Origin: a virus
Strand: one strand, 5' to 3'
DNA: 64,000 nt
Virus record (IMG/VR): IMGVR_UViG_3300032242_000488
Span: 103,541 to 167,540 of that record
Within the stretch, counting starts at the first letter, position 1. The number at the start of each line of letters is the position of its first letter. The translations under genes and the position numbers were made by a program. The notes under the pieces are model-generated. The model searched no databases. It was not told the origin of the DNA and was given only the letters and a program-made list of their open reading frames with translations. Below are positions 27,101-36,672 of this stretch, one piece after another.

Positions 27101-30100
27101 GGTGCGTACAGATAGTGTAGTTGAGTCAAGATAGCCGGCACCTGATTTATCTACAGTTGCTGAGATGATTTGCCCTTTAGTACCTAGGATAGTAGTAATT
27201 TTTGCTCCGCTACCAATACCGTTAATGATTACTTCGGGAGGATTAACATATCCTTTTCCCGAAGTCACTATGTTGACTCTGATAATTTTTCCGTTTTCAA
27301 TTACTGGTGCTAGTGCGGCCCTAACAATATCGTTTGTTCCCACAAATCTAATTTGACTGTATGAACTAATTTCATAGTCATACTTTCCTGACCCTAGACT
27401 AGGTACAGCGTCTTTAGAATTTAACGGAGTAAGATCAACTTCGTCTATAATAGACTGTGTTGCTAGAACTGAATTAACACGCTCAATAAATTCTTTAAGC
27501 GCCTCAATTCTGTTGACAAACATACTTTGTCTTGGTCGACTTTGTATACCGTACTTTAATTTTGGGGGCAATTTAGAATCAGGAACTTCGTTGCCTAACA
27601 AATCAAAACCTGACAAGCTGTCAATCCATTTTTGTTCAATGTATTTGTTAATTGGTTTGTCAATATCACTTGTAGATAATAGTTGATAATGACTATGAAT
27701 ATTAGACTGCTCAAAATTATCAATGATCCAGTAACGAACATTTAACGCTACTTTTCTTCCGGCAATTAGGTCTTTGCAGTTAACTAATGAGAATTGATTT
27801 GCACCGTGGAACGATATGTAGCTAACTCCCATGTTTTTAGGATTACTAATATAGTTTGCAACATCTTTAGCAGACACTGCTCTACCTATTACATCCGGTA
27901 CAGTAACTTTATTCTTAACCCAGAAATAATATATCTTTTTAAATGTTTTACTAACGTTGTCAAATGTTTCACTAACGCTGTAAGCAGTACCTTTGTATTT
28001 GCTAGTTCCACTAATGCCAAGCGTTAATCCTGCTTCAGTATCAGCTAGTTTATCCCATTCAGTTGGTGTGTACTCGCTTTCAACCCACTCATATACACTT
28101 ACCATTTGATTTTCAAAAACTGTGTTCCAAGAATTTGCCTTGTACAGTATTGGTCCTTGATTAGGATCAATAAACTTAGCACTACTTAGATCCCACCATA
28201 GATGTCCAATATTTTTTTCTTTCCAATTCATCAATGTGTCAACTACTACAGTGTCGTCCCCAATTGAGTATGTTGCTGGATCGTAATAGGTTTTAAAGTT
28301 TAACTCGTCTTCGGCAATACCTAATATTTTTCCTTGTAATGGATCTACAATATCAAGATAGGTAATTATACTGCTGTTTTCAATATCGTATAGGAAAACA
28401 GATTTAATTTTATTGATGTTAACTAGTGCGCTAGGTGTTCTATATTTGTACCAAGATTTATTTTCTGAATAAAATTCGTGAACTGCGCCGTTAGTTATAT
28501 TATAGTCGCTGACATAAATTCTATCGGACATTGCTACAGTAGATCCATATTTAGATCCAACTGCGACTCCTACATCTAGACTGTCAGAGAAAATAAATTT
28601 ATTTTCATAATGGTCGTATAACATTACGCTGCCTGAACCAAATTCAGTTTCTAAGAAATGTGTAGCGTCTAAATCAAACGTAGTTTTATTAGCGTCAAAT
28701 CTTGTATGTGCTAGTTGTCTACCGCCAGCACTTGAAATTGCCAACTGATCTCCAACTGTATTGAATCTAACTGTTGATCCAAAATATTCACTACCCCTGT
28801 TATAAGGATTACTTAATTGTTCTCTAAGTACATATTCTCCAGGAGTATATGCTTCTTTAACATTGACTATTATGGTAGCAGTAGCATCATCATAAGATGT
28901 TACAACACCGACCATATAATTAGATAGGTCGCGTGTGATAGTAATGCGCTGTAACTCTAAAATGTCTAGTGGTTTTGGTATAGTTGCGTTGAGCGGGTTA
29001 GAGTTATAATTTGTACCTCTAGTTAGCAATACGCCTGCAACAACTGCACCAGTTGTTGGATTTACCTGTGTAACTTTATATGTTGCTTTGCCGTCACCGC
29101 CGGCAATGTAGACTGTGTCGTCTACTGCATAATTAGTACCGGCATTGACAATAGCTGGATTTGATTTTAAAGTTCCAAATGTTGTTACTACATTTAGTAC
29201 TAAGCCCTTACCACTCTTTCTTACAGTGATTGTTTTTGTTCCGGGCTCGATTGTTATTTCGCTAAGGCTAGTTGTTATCAGTCCGTCAACGGTCACAGTC
29301 CAAGATGAAAACGTAGAAGGAATATTATAATATACTGTCACCGCTCCTTCATTTAGATGAGCGTTAGAATATGTAGGAGCACCTATTGCTAATTTTAGAC
29401 CATCTTTAGATACAGCAATAGTAGAACCAAAACTTGATTTTGCAGGTAGTGGCGACTCAATAGTCTGTACTAATTTGTTAAATTCGTAGTTGTTAGAATA
29501 ATTCCAAATTTTAATAGTATCATTTCCGTTAATGGTATTATTACTAAATGAAAGGACAACGTTTCCGTTAGCGGCTACTGACATGTCAAGTAATTCATGT
29601 CCTGGCGTAAACACTACTGGATCTAATACCATTGCTGTACTAGGAACAAATGTTGAATCAAGTGCGCCAGCTATTAATTTTGATATGTAGTATACAGTCA
29701 ATGATGGTGGCACCGATGCAGATCCTTTTGAACCTACAAATAGTTTGTCGCCAACTACTGCTACTTTATGACCAAAAAACTGATTGGTTGTTTTTGTGGG
29801 AGCAGTTATTAAGTTTGAAAATACATAGTATCCATTAGCATTGCGTGTGTATAAAACAACGTATCCGTGGTTAGCATATACTGGCATTGCTCCATTGCGA
29901 CTTTCTAATACAAATACATCGCCGCCTAGTGTTGTAGATATTCTGAATTGTGTTGAATTGATAATTTCTGAAACATAATAAGTTGTATCAGCACGAACTC
30001 CACCAAGTGTTGTATTTGCAAAAGCAATAGGACCATTTACATATAGATTAGCAGTGGTACCTGATGTTAAAATTAGTCTGTTTCCGTTAGCCGATGTTGA

Positions 30101-33100
30101 ACCAACAACTAAAGGTGTTGCATTTGCTGACGGGGCACCGGCTGCTAGATAAGCACCATCTCCTCTAACCGAGATAGAAGATGCAAATGAATTTTGTGTT
30201 AATAATATTGTTGGATTAGGATTATTTGCATCTTGTGTAGTAACCGGACTTAGTTCTTCTCTATAAGCCCATGTTGACTTGGCCGTTGGCCTAGTATAGT
30301 ACAATATGCTGTTTTCTATGCCAACAATCATTACAGTATTATTTTCATTCACTGCAACCTTAATACCAAAATGTCTTTTAGCATTTGCAACAGTTGTTAA
30401 ATTATAATGATTTTGATATTTCCAAACGGCCCATTGATTGTCTTTGCCGTCAACCCATACCATGTCATCATTTTTCTTATTGGCTATTCCTAAATTATTA
30501 ATACCTTCAATTGACGGCAAACGTACCGATACAAATTTATATAGGTTTAAAGTCAAACTTGTAGAGTCTGCTAGGTTAAGTAATTTTGGTTTATCAAACT
30601 CAAAATAGTCAGAACCTACTGCTGTTACTTTATAAAATCCTTCTAATGTAGCAATGCTATTGTTAATTCCAATATATGTGCCCACTTTAATATCAGTGTC
30701 AACTACTCGATTCAAAGTGATTCTAAGAGTGGTATTTGTTATTAAAAGTTTTTTAATTAAATTTTCAAATAAGGTAAATCGATATACATTCCATGTATTT
30801 TTGTCACTGGCTATCCAGAAGTAATAACCGTCATTAAGTTTGTTAATGTCAACAGATGATAGTTCTTCTATAGTGTTTAATTTATATTCAACATCTTCAG
30901 GATTAACATAACCAGCAGTAGAAACATAATAGTGAGACAAATTGTGTGTTTCAAACGGTGAATGAGAATATGTTTTACTTTTTAGATAAACTTGATCAGG
31001 TAACACTCTATAAACAAAATCTAGTAGCGTATTATCAATAGAGTTTACTAGCTCTACCGGTTGAGGATTAATTAAAAATTTAACTTCGTCTAATCTAAAT
31101 TCAACTTCGTCAAACCCGGCATTAGCTCCATACTGTCCTACACGAATTGCCCATTCTTCATAGAATTCTAAACTTTCTTTAGTGCTAGTACTTAGGGCAT
31201 CAAATAGCTTGGCAAAACTATTTTCAGTGCCTTTTTCAGTAATAAATCCTTGATAAAATTTATACTGACTTACATCGTCGTTGATGATATTTTCAAGGTA
31301 CTGGCGCTTTTGATATCCGATCAAATGCTGTGCAAATTTTTGTTGGTCAAGATCAAAACTGTCAGTATCTAAGTCATAAAAATCAGGGAACTGATTAGCA
31401 CGATAGTCCCAGTTAGGAATTAATTTAGGTTCTGGTCTAGCTTCTAATTTATTCCAACTTGTGTAATCAAAAGACTCACTTCCAGGAACATTAGTTTTTG
31501 CACTATAGTAAAATTCTTTATACTTAACAGTATCGCCTAGACTATAATCGGTCCACTGATTCCAAAATTTAACAACGGCACGGTCGTAAATAAATCCAGG
31601 AATATTAAAATCGCCATTCCAGTTGGTTGTTCTGTAGCCAACTACCTTAATACGATCTTGTCTATATCCTTGTATTTGATCATAGATAACATCGTTGAAT
31701 ATAGTGGTGTTGTCTAAGATTAAAACATGTTCTTTTTGTACTAAATTTAAAGTAGCATGATAGATACCATCGGCGGTATTCTTAGGAGATAGTGTAAACA
31801 AGTTTCCTTCTCTAGTATTACCTGTATACAAAGCAGATAGTGCGGCACCGTCTTGCTTTAATATTGAATACTCATAAAAATTATCATAAATGTTATCAAC
31901 TACAGAATACTGTTGAGTAAATTTAACTTCTTCTGCACATGGGCTTACACTAATGACTGCGCCTTCGGACCAATTTTGTGTGGTCCAAAAAGCAAACTCT
32001 TTTGCGCTAGTTTGAAAATCAGTTATAGTTCTAATTGTTGTATTAAAATTTTCAAATAGTATACCGATAGATTTTAAATAGGCTCCGTAACCTAATAAGA
32101 AATCAACTACATCTTGGATACTTTTTAATTCTGCACCATAATGCAAGGTAGAAACGGTATCATCAAATTTTGTTCTAATAACAATTTGTCTACCGCCAGT
32201 TAATGGCAGAGAAGGTAATTTAACAAAATATTTTATTTCAAATACTGTAGATGCTCGATGAGATACAGATGTTCGATAATATTGATTATTAAAAAATACA
32301 ATACTATCCTTAGTATAATATTGATTAGCTAGCCAATCAGAAAAACTAGCAGAAACACCGCCTACATTAATTCCTGCATCGTTATTAAGAACTAACGATT
32401 TGAAATATTTAAACGCTGGTAAAAATTTGTTATAGCCTCTAATAATAAAACCAGTAGCTGCCTTTTCAATAATGACTGCACTATAATCAATAGATGCCAC
32501 AGGGCTACTAGTATTAAGAATTATATTATAGTTTTCATCAGGTATGAAAACGTTACCAGTGTTTAACGGATTACGACTATCTAAAATTAATTTAAATTTT
32601 TCTTTAGTGGTAAATCCGCCAAGTTTTGTTGATAGACGTGTTACTAAATTTGTTAATTCATTTTTATAAACAGGAATTTCTGAAAGAGATTGTCTGCTAA
32701 TGATATAGTCAGAAACATAATTAACTAGTCCTGCTGTATGCACCCTAGACGCACTGTCTGCTGTACTAGGAACAACTAAATTAGAAACATTAAATCTTAA
32801 ATTGCCGTTGGTAACTTTATAAACTAATTGCCCAGTGTCATCTCTATATTGACGCACACGATCAAAACAACTGGCAAATACTTGTGCTGGTCTTAAAATA
32901 GTCAACGCTGTTATTAAAGAGAATGGGTATTCTGCACTACGTCTCCATGCTGATTCAATTGGTGCTTGATCGCCGAATCTAAACTCGCCTTCTATTAAAG
33001 AACTAGTATATCCATCAATGATACCAATATCACTAGGTGCTAATAATTCACCATTTTCGTTTACTGGTAACATTGACAGTAGATACGGTCTTAAAAATTT

Positions 33101-36100
33101 GACATTCTTAATAATGTTTTTTCCGGGCTCTTTAATTAAGCCGCCTGCTAGATCGTTCCATAAAATTAAATTATCACTAGTATAGGGTGCCGGGCCATAT
33201 GCAGTTTCCCACCAAGTAGGTTTAACACTAAATCCTAACATTTCCCAAGGGTTAGTGTGAGGACGATCAGTGTCGTAGACTAATTTAAATATGCCTCTCC
33301 AGAAGCCGGGCAATTCAGTGCCTGTAGAAGATCTAAATTCTTTGTAGTTGTAGGTCTTTGGATTGCCACGCACAAAGAATGAATGTTTGGTATAATCATC
33401 TGCAATTAAATTTGACCAATGCAAAAAATCTCCTGCCATGATGCTGTTAAGATTATCAAAAGAGACGTCTGTAGTTCTGTTATATCCTGGAACAAAATCA
33501 TAGATATCAAATAGGCTGATATTATAGGCAACTTTAATATTGTTGTAAATTCTACGCTCAAATTCTAATAGCAAGTCGTCTCTAAAATCATTAAATGCAA
33601 CTGTTATGCTACCGTCGTGTCCTTGTATAACTTTAGTAGGAGTTTGATATGTTGTGTCAACAAAAACTTGTGGTTCAAATTTAGGATATAAACCATATTT
33701 TGTAGGGGTTGGTGGTAAGAAACAGCCGTCTGTTTTTTCGTACTGTACAATTTTTAAATTGTCACCGGATGTAATTGTTGCTAGGATATTGACAAAATTT
33801 GTATTAACAAATTCATAATCTCGACCGTATACCAATAATTCATCATTTACATATACTAATACAGCTTTTTCGCTGACTGTGTTTAAATTAAAATCAAATG
33901 TTAAAGGATATTCTGTAATCGAATTGTCAATTATATCTTGATCAAATATAAAACTAGGACCAGCAGGGACCATGTCGCTTAGATAATAAGGACTAGCTTT
34001 TGTAAAATCTTTAACTACTTCTTTTAAAATTAAATCTAAATGGATTCTTGTAACACCGTCATAGCCGTAGTCAGTTGCTTTGCGTAATAAATTTCTTTTG
34101 AATTTTGCATAGTCAAGTCTAGCTGTTTTTAATGCGTTAATCAAATTATAATTTTTATTAGTAATATGATAGGCTATTGGTAATAGAGGTGCAGAGTGTT
34201 GTACTATTTTTGTTCCAAGAGGCGTAATATTTCCTAGATCTCTAAGACTAGCAGTTCCGGGAACTGTGCCTTTAAACTTGCTAATATTATCTGCAATTGA
34301 ACTAACATGATTATTAATCTCTCCTAATGTAAATGTGTTTAAATTTAAATTTTGAGGATTATGTTCTAAATTGGATGGAAACTCGTAATAGCCGTTGATC
34401 TTAGGGGCCGCCGACATTGTTTTAACTATTAGCACATCATTAACTGATAAGTCTTTGAAAAATTCAACATAGGCTTTTTTATTGATAACTGTAATTGTGT
34501 AATCAGTGTCGTATTTTTTATGCCCGTTTAAATATATCTTAACTGTTAAATCAGTTAGCAGTCCGCTATCTGCATATGCATCAATCAAAAACATGTTGCG
34601 AACTTGGTCAACTACATACTGTCTAATGACATATTGTTGTGTTTTAGTAGTGGCTGTAATCCAGCCGTTTGCATGTTCGTGTGAAGTTAATGTATTATTA
34701 ATTCTTAAATAACCTAGCTCAATATCAATTGCTGATATTGAATTAGTACTGCTTTGGTAGGTGTGCTTGTCAGTATGTAGATTAAAATTAAAAACAATGT
34801 CGCCAAAATTTCCAATATTTCTATATGTAATATCAAATCCCAATTCAGTGTCGTAGGTAGTACCAGGCTGATAACTGAATAATTTTGTTCCTCTAAATGT
34901 AGTTCCTGGATACTTGGTTGTGTCTCCGTAACTTACACCGGTTGGGTCGACTACTTCAAACAACGGACTTTGATTTACAGTAGTCTTGTCTTGACTCTGC
35001 ATCCACACCCCGTCCATGTAATGAAACATGGCTCCTCTATACTCAGCACCATCTGTTACTAGAATAGTTTCTCCGTCTTGCGGATCAGTATCATCTGTTG
35101 GCAACAAAGTAATTCTTCGTTGGCCAAGATGTGTTATAAATTTTACTACAAATATTCTACCGGACACTCTGATGTCTGTGTCTGCGGTAAACAACACACG
35201 CATACCTTCAACTAGATCAACTTTGTCAACGTTATAGCCGTAGCTGCCTTCAACTGTAGAAAACACATCTTTAGTAAATGTATCAACTAGGGTTACGTTT
35301 TGCTTGGCAATTCGGCCAAAGTTCCATAATTGTATATTTGAGTTAAACTCGATGATTGGACGTTTAGCTCTAGCAGTTTGATCTAAAACTACCGGTTGAT
35401 TATTGGCATTAGCTGATGCTTCAATCAAATTCCTATGGAACCATCGATTATGGCGGCTCCACGGATTTCTATCTTTGCTTCCTCTATTAATAACAATATA
35501 ATCCTTACTTGCAGGAAAATTATTGTTTACATCAAATCCTTGTGTATCAAAATTTTCATTGTCAAATTCAACTTCTAAGTTGGCAGTATATGCAGAAGGA
35601 GTTTCAAGATTTTTTTCTGCTATTAATCTAATTGCTAGACCAACACCTTCAACATACCAATTACCTGTAGCGTAAATTGACGGGGTCACTTGTCCTTGAA
35701 ACGACAGTTTCATACCGTTAGATAATACTACTCCAGAACTAGTTGTATAATATTTTTTACCAACAATTTCGTTATCAATGTCAATGTGTGTTGAGTCATT
35801 GATATCATATACTGTAAAATAACCAGATGTGTTTATATCTGTTTCACTAACATAGTATAAAACATTAGGAGCATCCATTGGAACTTTAAATTCTATTGAA
35901 CCCCTACCAATGTGTTGTGCCGATGATACGACTATATTTTTATCATTTTTTATTGTGATTCCGTCAGTATATAAATCTGCATTGCCGATTGTTCTAACTG
36001 TTTTAAATGCAAATGGACGATCTTCACAGTTTATTTCAAAAGTATATGTTTGACCTCTGTATAATTTAAATTTAGGATTAGCTGTTAATCCGTCTGGGGT

Positions 36101-36658
36101 AAACAAATAAGCAAGATTATCAACTTCATTAACTAGTTTGACTGTGTAGGTACTAACGATGTCTGTAGACTGTCCTAGTACTGTTATTGGTTGTGGGCCG
36201 CTTGGTAGCCAGTAGTATTCTCTATAGTTAACAAACTTGTCCCAATCAATGTGGGGATTCCATGCATAGTATTCTTCACCATTAACTTTACTATGATCTA
36301 AAGTTGTTCCGGCAAAGAAATTTAACTGATTAACATAGTCATTGTAATCTTTAAAAAAGGTAACGTTGTCTAAAGAATCTTTAGAAACAATTGCAGGCTC
36401 AAGTTGGTATGCCGCTCTGTCTGTACTGACTTCTTCTAGATATCTATCCGATGAAGTGAACGCAGGAGTATTTTTACGACCAATAAATGCATTTACTTTG
36501 CCAACAGTTCCTTCATTGATCATCTGATCAATAGTAGCACTTAAGAACTTTTGGTTGGCCGGAGTTCTATAATATTTAGGAAGAAAATCTAACGACGTTC
36601 TTTTATTATTATCTCCAATAGGTAACGCTGATTCTTGTTGGTTGTTATCGAATGCCAT
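21191..36658 (-). CDS. Giant virion/baseplate protein, 5155 aa
   Basis: One uninterrupted frame of 15.5 kb, nearly a quarter of the window. It directly follows gp6, where T4 has gp7, so a peripheral baseplate wedge role is plausible. Seen in order: an N-terminal domain (SLDFLPKYYRTPANQKFL); a conserved region near 1250 (AEYPFSLITALTILRPAQVF); FG-GAP-like repeats at about 2090-2720 (for example FGSTIAVSKDGLKLAIGAP, FGHKVAVVGDKLFVGS), suggesting a beta-propeller; a helical coiled coil at about 3860-3970; an IPT/TIG-like Ig domain near 4760 (TVTVTGKGFKVNVKVFVGD); and two tandem repeats with VSKVSGNGAFG-type cores. GAAGGAATATTACATG is a good ribosome site. I recall similar giant proteins in cyanophage virions. 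Confidence 0.85.
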   Translation of the reverse strand: MAFDNNQQESALPIGDNNKRTSLDFLPKYYRTPANQKFLSATIDQMINEGTVGKVNAFIGRKNTPAFTSSDRYLEEVSTDRAAYQLEPAIVSKDSLDNVTFFKDYNDYVNQLNFFAGTTLDHSKVNGEEYYAWNPHIDWDKFVNYREYYWLPSGPQPITVLGQSTDIVSTYTVKLVNEVDNLAYLFTPDGLTANPKFKLYRGQTYTFEINCEDRPFAFKTVRTIGNADLYTDGITIKNDKNIVVSSAQHIGRGSIEFKVPMDAPNVLYYVSETDINTSGYFTVYDINDSTHIDIDNEIVGKKYYTTSSGVVLSNGMKLSFQGQVTPSIYATGNWYVEGVGLAIRLIAEKNLETPSAYTANLEVEFDNENFDTQGFDVNNNFPASKDYIVINRGSKDRNPWSRHNRWFHRNLIEASANANNQPVVLDQTARAKRPIIEFNSNIQLWNFGRIAKQNVTLVDTFTKDVFSTVEGSYGYNVDKVDLVEGMRVLFTADTDIRVSGRIFVVKFITHLGQRRITLLPTDDTDPQDGETILVTDGAEYRGAMFHYMDGVWMQSQDKTTVNQSPLFEVVDPTGVSYGDTTKYPGTTFRGTKLFSYQPGTTYDTELGFDITYRNIGNFGDIVFNFNLHTDKHTYQSSTNSISAIDIELGYLRINNTLTSHEHANGWITATTKTQQYVIRQYVVDQVRNMFLIDAYADSGLLTDLTVKIYLNGHKKYDTDYTITVINKKAYVEFFKDLSVNDVLIVKTMSAAPKINGYYEFPSNLEHNPQNLNLNTFTLGEINNHVSSIADNISKFKGTVPGTASLRDLGNITPLGTKIVQHSAPLLPIAYHITNKNYNLINALKTARLDYAKFKRNLLRKATDYGYDGVTRIHLDLILKEVVKDFTKASPYYLSDMVPAGPSFIFDQDIIDNSITEYPLTFDFNLNTVSEKAVLVYVNDELLVYGRDYEFVNTNFVNILATITSGDNLKIVQYEKTDGCFLPPTPTKYGLYPKFEPQVFVDTTYQTPTKVIQGHDGSITVAFNDFRDDLLLEFERRIYNNIKVAYNISLFDIYDFVPGYNRTTDVSFDNLNSIMAGDFLHWSNLIADDYTKHSFFVRGNPKTYNYKEFRSSTGTELPGFWRGIFKLVYDTDRPHTNPWEMLGFSVKPTWWETAYGPAPYTSDNLILWNDLAGGLIKEPGKNIIKNVKFLRPYLLSMLPVNENGELLAPSDIGIIDGYTSSLIEGEFRFGDQAPIESAWRRSAEYPFSLITALTILRPAQVFASCFDRVRQYRDDTGQLVYKVTNGNLRFNVSNLVVPSTADSASRVHTAGLVNYVSDYIISRQSLSEIPVYKNELTNLVTRLSTKLGGFTTKEKFKLILDSRNPLNTGNVFIPDENYNIILNTSSPVASIDYSAVIIEKAATGFIIRGYNKFLPAFKYFKSLVLNNDAGINVGGVSASFSDWLANQYYTKDSIVFFNNQYYRTSVSHRASTVFEIKYFVKLPSLPLTGGRQIVIRTKFDDTVSTLHYGAELKSIQDVVDFLLGYGAYLKSIGILFENFNTTIRTITDFQTSAKEFAFWTTQNWSEGAVISVSPCAEEVKFTQQYSVVDNIYDNFYEYSILKQDGAALSALYTGNTREGNLFTLSPKNTADGIYHATLNLVQKEHVLILDNTTIFNDVIYDQIQGYRQDRIKVVGYRTTNWNGDFNIPGFIYDRAVVKFWNQWTDYSLGDTVKYKEFYYSAKTNVPGSESFDYTSWNKLEARPEPKLIPNWDYRANQFPDFYDLDTDSFDLDQQKFAQHLIGYQKRQYLENIINDDVSQYKFYQGFITEKGTENSFAKLFDALSTSTKESLEFYEEWAIRVGQYGANAGFDEVEFRLDEVKFLINPQPVELVNSIDNTLLDFVYRVLPDQVYLKSKTYSHSPFETHNLSHYYVSTAGYVNPEDVEYKLNTIEELSSVDINKLNDGYYFWIASDKNTWNVYRFTLFENLIKKLLITNTTLRITLNRVVDTDIKVGTYIGINNSIATLEGFYKVTAVGSDYFEFDKPKLLNLADSTSLTLNLYKFVSVRLPSIEGINNLGIANKKNDDMVWVDGKDNQWAVWKYQNHYNLTTVANAKRHFGIKVAVNENNTVMIVGIENSILYYTRPTAKSTWAYREELSPVTTQDANNPNPTILLTQNSFASSISVRGDGAYLAAGAPSANATPLVVGSTSANGNRLILTSGTTANLYVNGPIAFANTTLGGVRADTTYYVSEIINSTQFRISTTLGGDVFVLESRNGAMPVYANHGYVVLYTRNANGYYVFSNLITAPTKTTNQFFGHKVAVVGDKLFVGSKGSASVPPSLTVYYISKLIAGALDSTFVPSTAMVLDPVVFTPGHELLDMSVAANGNVVLSFSNNTINGNDTIKIWNYSNNYEFNKLVQTIESPLPAKSSFGSTIAVSKDGLKLAIGAPTYSNAHLNEGAVTVYYNIPSTFSSWTVTVDGLITTSLSEITIEPGTKTITVRKSGKGLVLNVVTTFGTLKSNPAIVNAGTNYAVDDTVYIAGGDGKATYKVTQVNPTTGAVVAGVLLTRGTNYNSNPLNATIPKPLDILELQRITITRDLSNYMVGVVTSYDDATATIIVNVKEAYTPGEYVLREQLSNPYNRGSEYFGSTVRFNTVGDQLAISSAGGRQLAHTRFDANKTTFDLDATHFLETEFGSGSVMLYDHYENKFIFSDSLDVGVAVGSKYGSTVAMSDRIYVSDYNITNGAVHEFYSENKSWYKYRTPSALVNINKIKSVFLYDIENSSIITYLDIVDPLQGKILGIAEDELNFKTYYDPATYSIGDDTVVVDTLMNWKEKNIGHLWWDLSSAKFIDPNQGPILYKANSWNTVFENQMVSVYEWVESEYTPTEWDKLADTEAGLTLGISGTSKYKGTAYSVSETFDNVSKTFKKIYYFWVKNKVTVPDVIGRAVSAKDVANYISNPKNMGVSYISFHGANQFSLVNCKDLIAGRKVALNVRYWIIDNFEQSNIHSHYQLLSTSDIDKPINKYIEQKWIDSLSGFDLLGNEVPDSKLPPKLKYGIQSRPRQSMFVNRIEALKEFIERVNSVLATQSIIDEVDLTPLNSKDAVPSLGSGKYDYEISSYSQIRFVGTNDIVRAALAPVIENGKIIRVNIVTSGKGYVNPPEVIINGIGSGAKITTILGTKGQIISATVDKSGAGYLDSTTLSVRTLSVLVTSDETANNRWALYTWNSIKKTWFRERSQTYDTTRYWKYIDWYSAGYSEFTKLDHILDFAYQLPSANIEIGEIIKVNNQGIGGWVLLEKIDNQAVLETTVNYKTVGRQNGTIKFTDNLYRFAANAEGFDGPTFDSYVFDDQPKTELKIILDTVKNNIFINELAVAYKELFFASIRYAFSEQKFIDWAFKTSFVRSKHNLGPLEQKPTYQNDNLPSYQEYINEAKPYRSKVREFVSTYEVFEPTGSQISDFDLPPRYDQTTNTVIPFETTISNGILTYNSDDIKTYPYSDWLYSVGFNLTEIRIVDGGSGYVTAPIVIIEPASTSISAKAYLSSGRVSTIVINDPFGENFLTTPVIRLEGSVTDGGTPARAVAILANSLVRSTKVGIKFDRISPTYTFASIVAKETFLGSGSKTRFELAWPIDVIKTRTTVSDNNGEILGADYIVFNEIDSSYSYTRYKGILQFNSAPANLSKIIIEYHKNINLLDAADRISHFYNPESGQLGSDLGQLMQGVDYGGVEITGIGFDVGSGYDALPWFTTGYDQFDPDFTDFLIKSDGIARSFNLNYSPTEVEYINVYWTGNRSYVTATPTGTGTVNSSSLFVTNANGIKKGHSVTGIGIQSNTTVSDIVGAKITLTKALVQDASGTYTFRTTDTFNRRLDDPNYITVKPLLDTLVALKNEKASIKAALSTAQEDKDFNITLYAELTRQLGILFDARAAAEVVLNHAIEVLDAAILLGDTQIIFEAQQKKDAKQAIYDNLNTEYVTAEQDAVSAGYARDNAIALIATGAGQLAAYEGTSTIASVQIFDIFGRLILPSALRQVGQSITITGTLSHGTIQGYVSGKTYYIGEVINNTSVRLTSTYAKALLSGNDRFDVVTTAGVITPGATVRLNGKINTVQAEILNFPSIVNQEAIMNSFIGDGVSTGPIVIPNHATFTTAFGADIQAGDSIILRKNTSDGSFKPSDIQYDTQIFGGDFAYVSATGLAAEDINVDGDGFVTPTSSYAPEEIVTGQVVDTVDITVYHKIGDGSPIISTVRYLTADDNIFDIGQRPGTSTSVIVKVDGNVIKQDVNYSVNFASQQIELITNYQPGLEIVITSISQNGLNILDLDYFIGDGTTTEFVSVARWASETTAFVTVNGEATAVTTFKTDSHYTLVGTIGIRFDTAPPAGATINYTILGSAVDSISKVQKQTIIHNGVDSVYELTRSPEFAKPFADNVLVVTNGSILRPTDTFYFVVAGTSRTYTVDSSRYAFNTVDTRTVTVTVNGQSIVQGIDYFWIPVNNQLKVKKGVAKTGDKIALSIVANSDYNIIITDPTLSIELFGEYSAGTVITVITFSNHDILEIEREHDKTSSASTLVAGAQEYYRYNQLAGGRIKLRRPAVGSQYVWITLNRKLLTPEVDYALESNMNYISFSPTRVFAETDIIDIIAFSNKVTRNSFGYKIFKDMLNKNSYSRIDDASSTTLAKTLNYYDTMIELVDGSVLPDPSPRLNKPGVIFIDGERIEYLKKDNNVIRQLKRGTLGTGIKAAHNEGTLVRDQSIIQTVPYKDEFITSVAVSDGYTNGSSIYTNSAELTVSSIVFPGEDQTADLTGSQTVTVTGKGFKVNVKVFVGDVDCVVNRISDTTLTFVTPAKSVGAYDLIIYNPPIVSPTKVTTIQLTGTVTATALTTTITGLTNVRNTLRTGMIISKVSGSGSIGSNAIITEINSDTQITIKSTTANAYGSIVITGTEDVKTVTLAGTVSTAGLASTVTLTGSYTKNGITIPNVTSGLQVGQIVSKVSGNGAFGTLAIITSIDSLTTFTVTATSANTAGALVFNINNQTPTSRVVARGIKYLKISLDFKLAVPTVDNAWYRKTIPSSYNQCNDVEVFVAGRRLRKTAYTIWNPNQGPDSPSGDVAYEAEFSVSSANNQQPMQIRLTEVPEAGQYIVVQKRVGKAWTTEGVGLADSGSDPAKFIRSTYALLPDKNKV

Positions 36659-36672
36659 GTAATATTCCTTCT

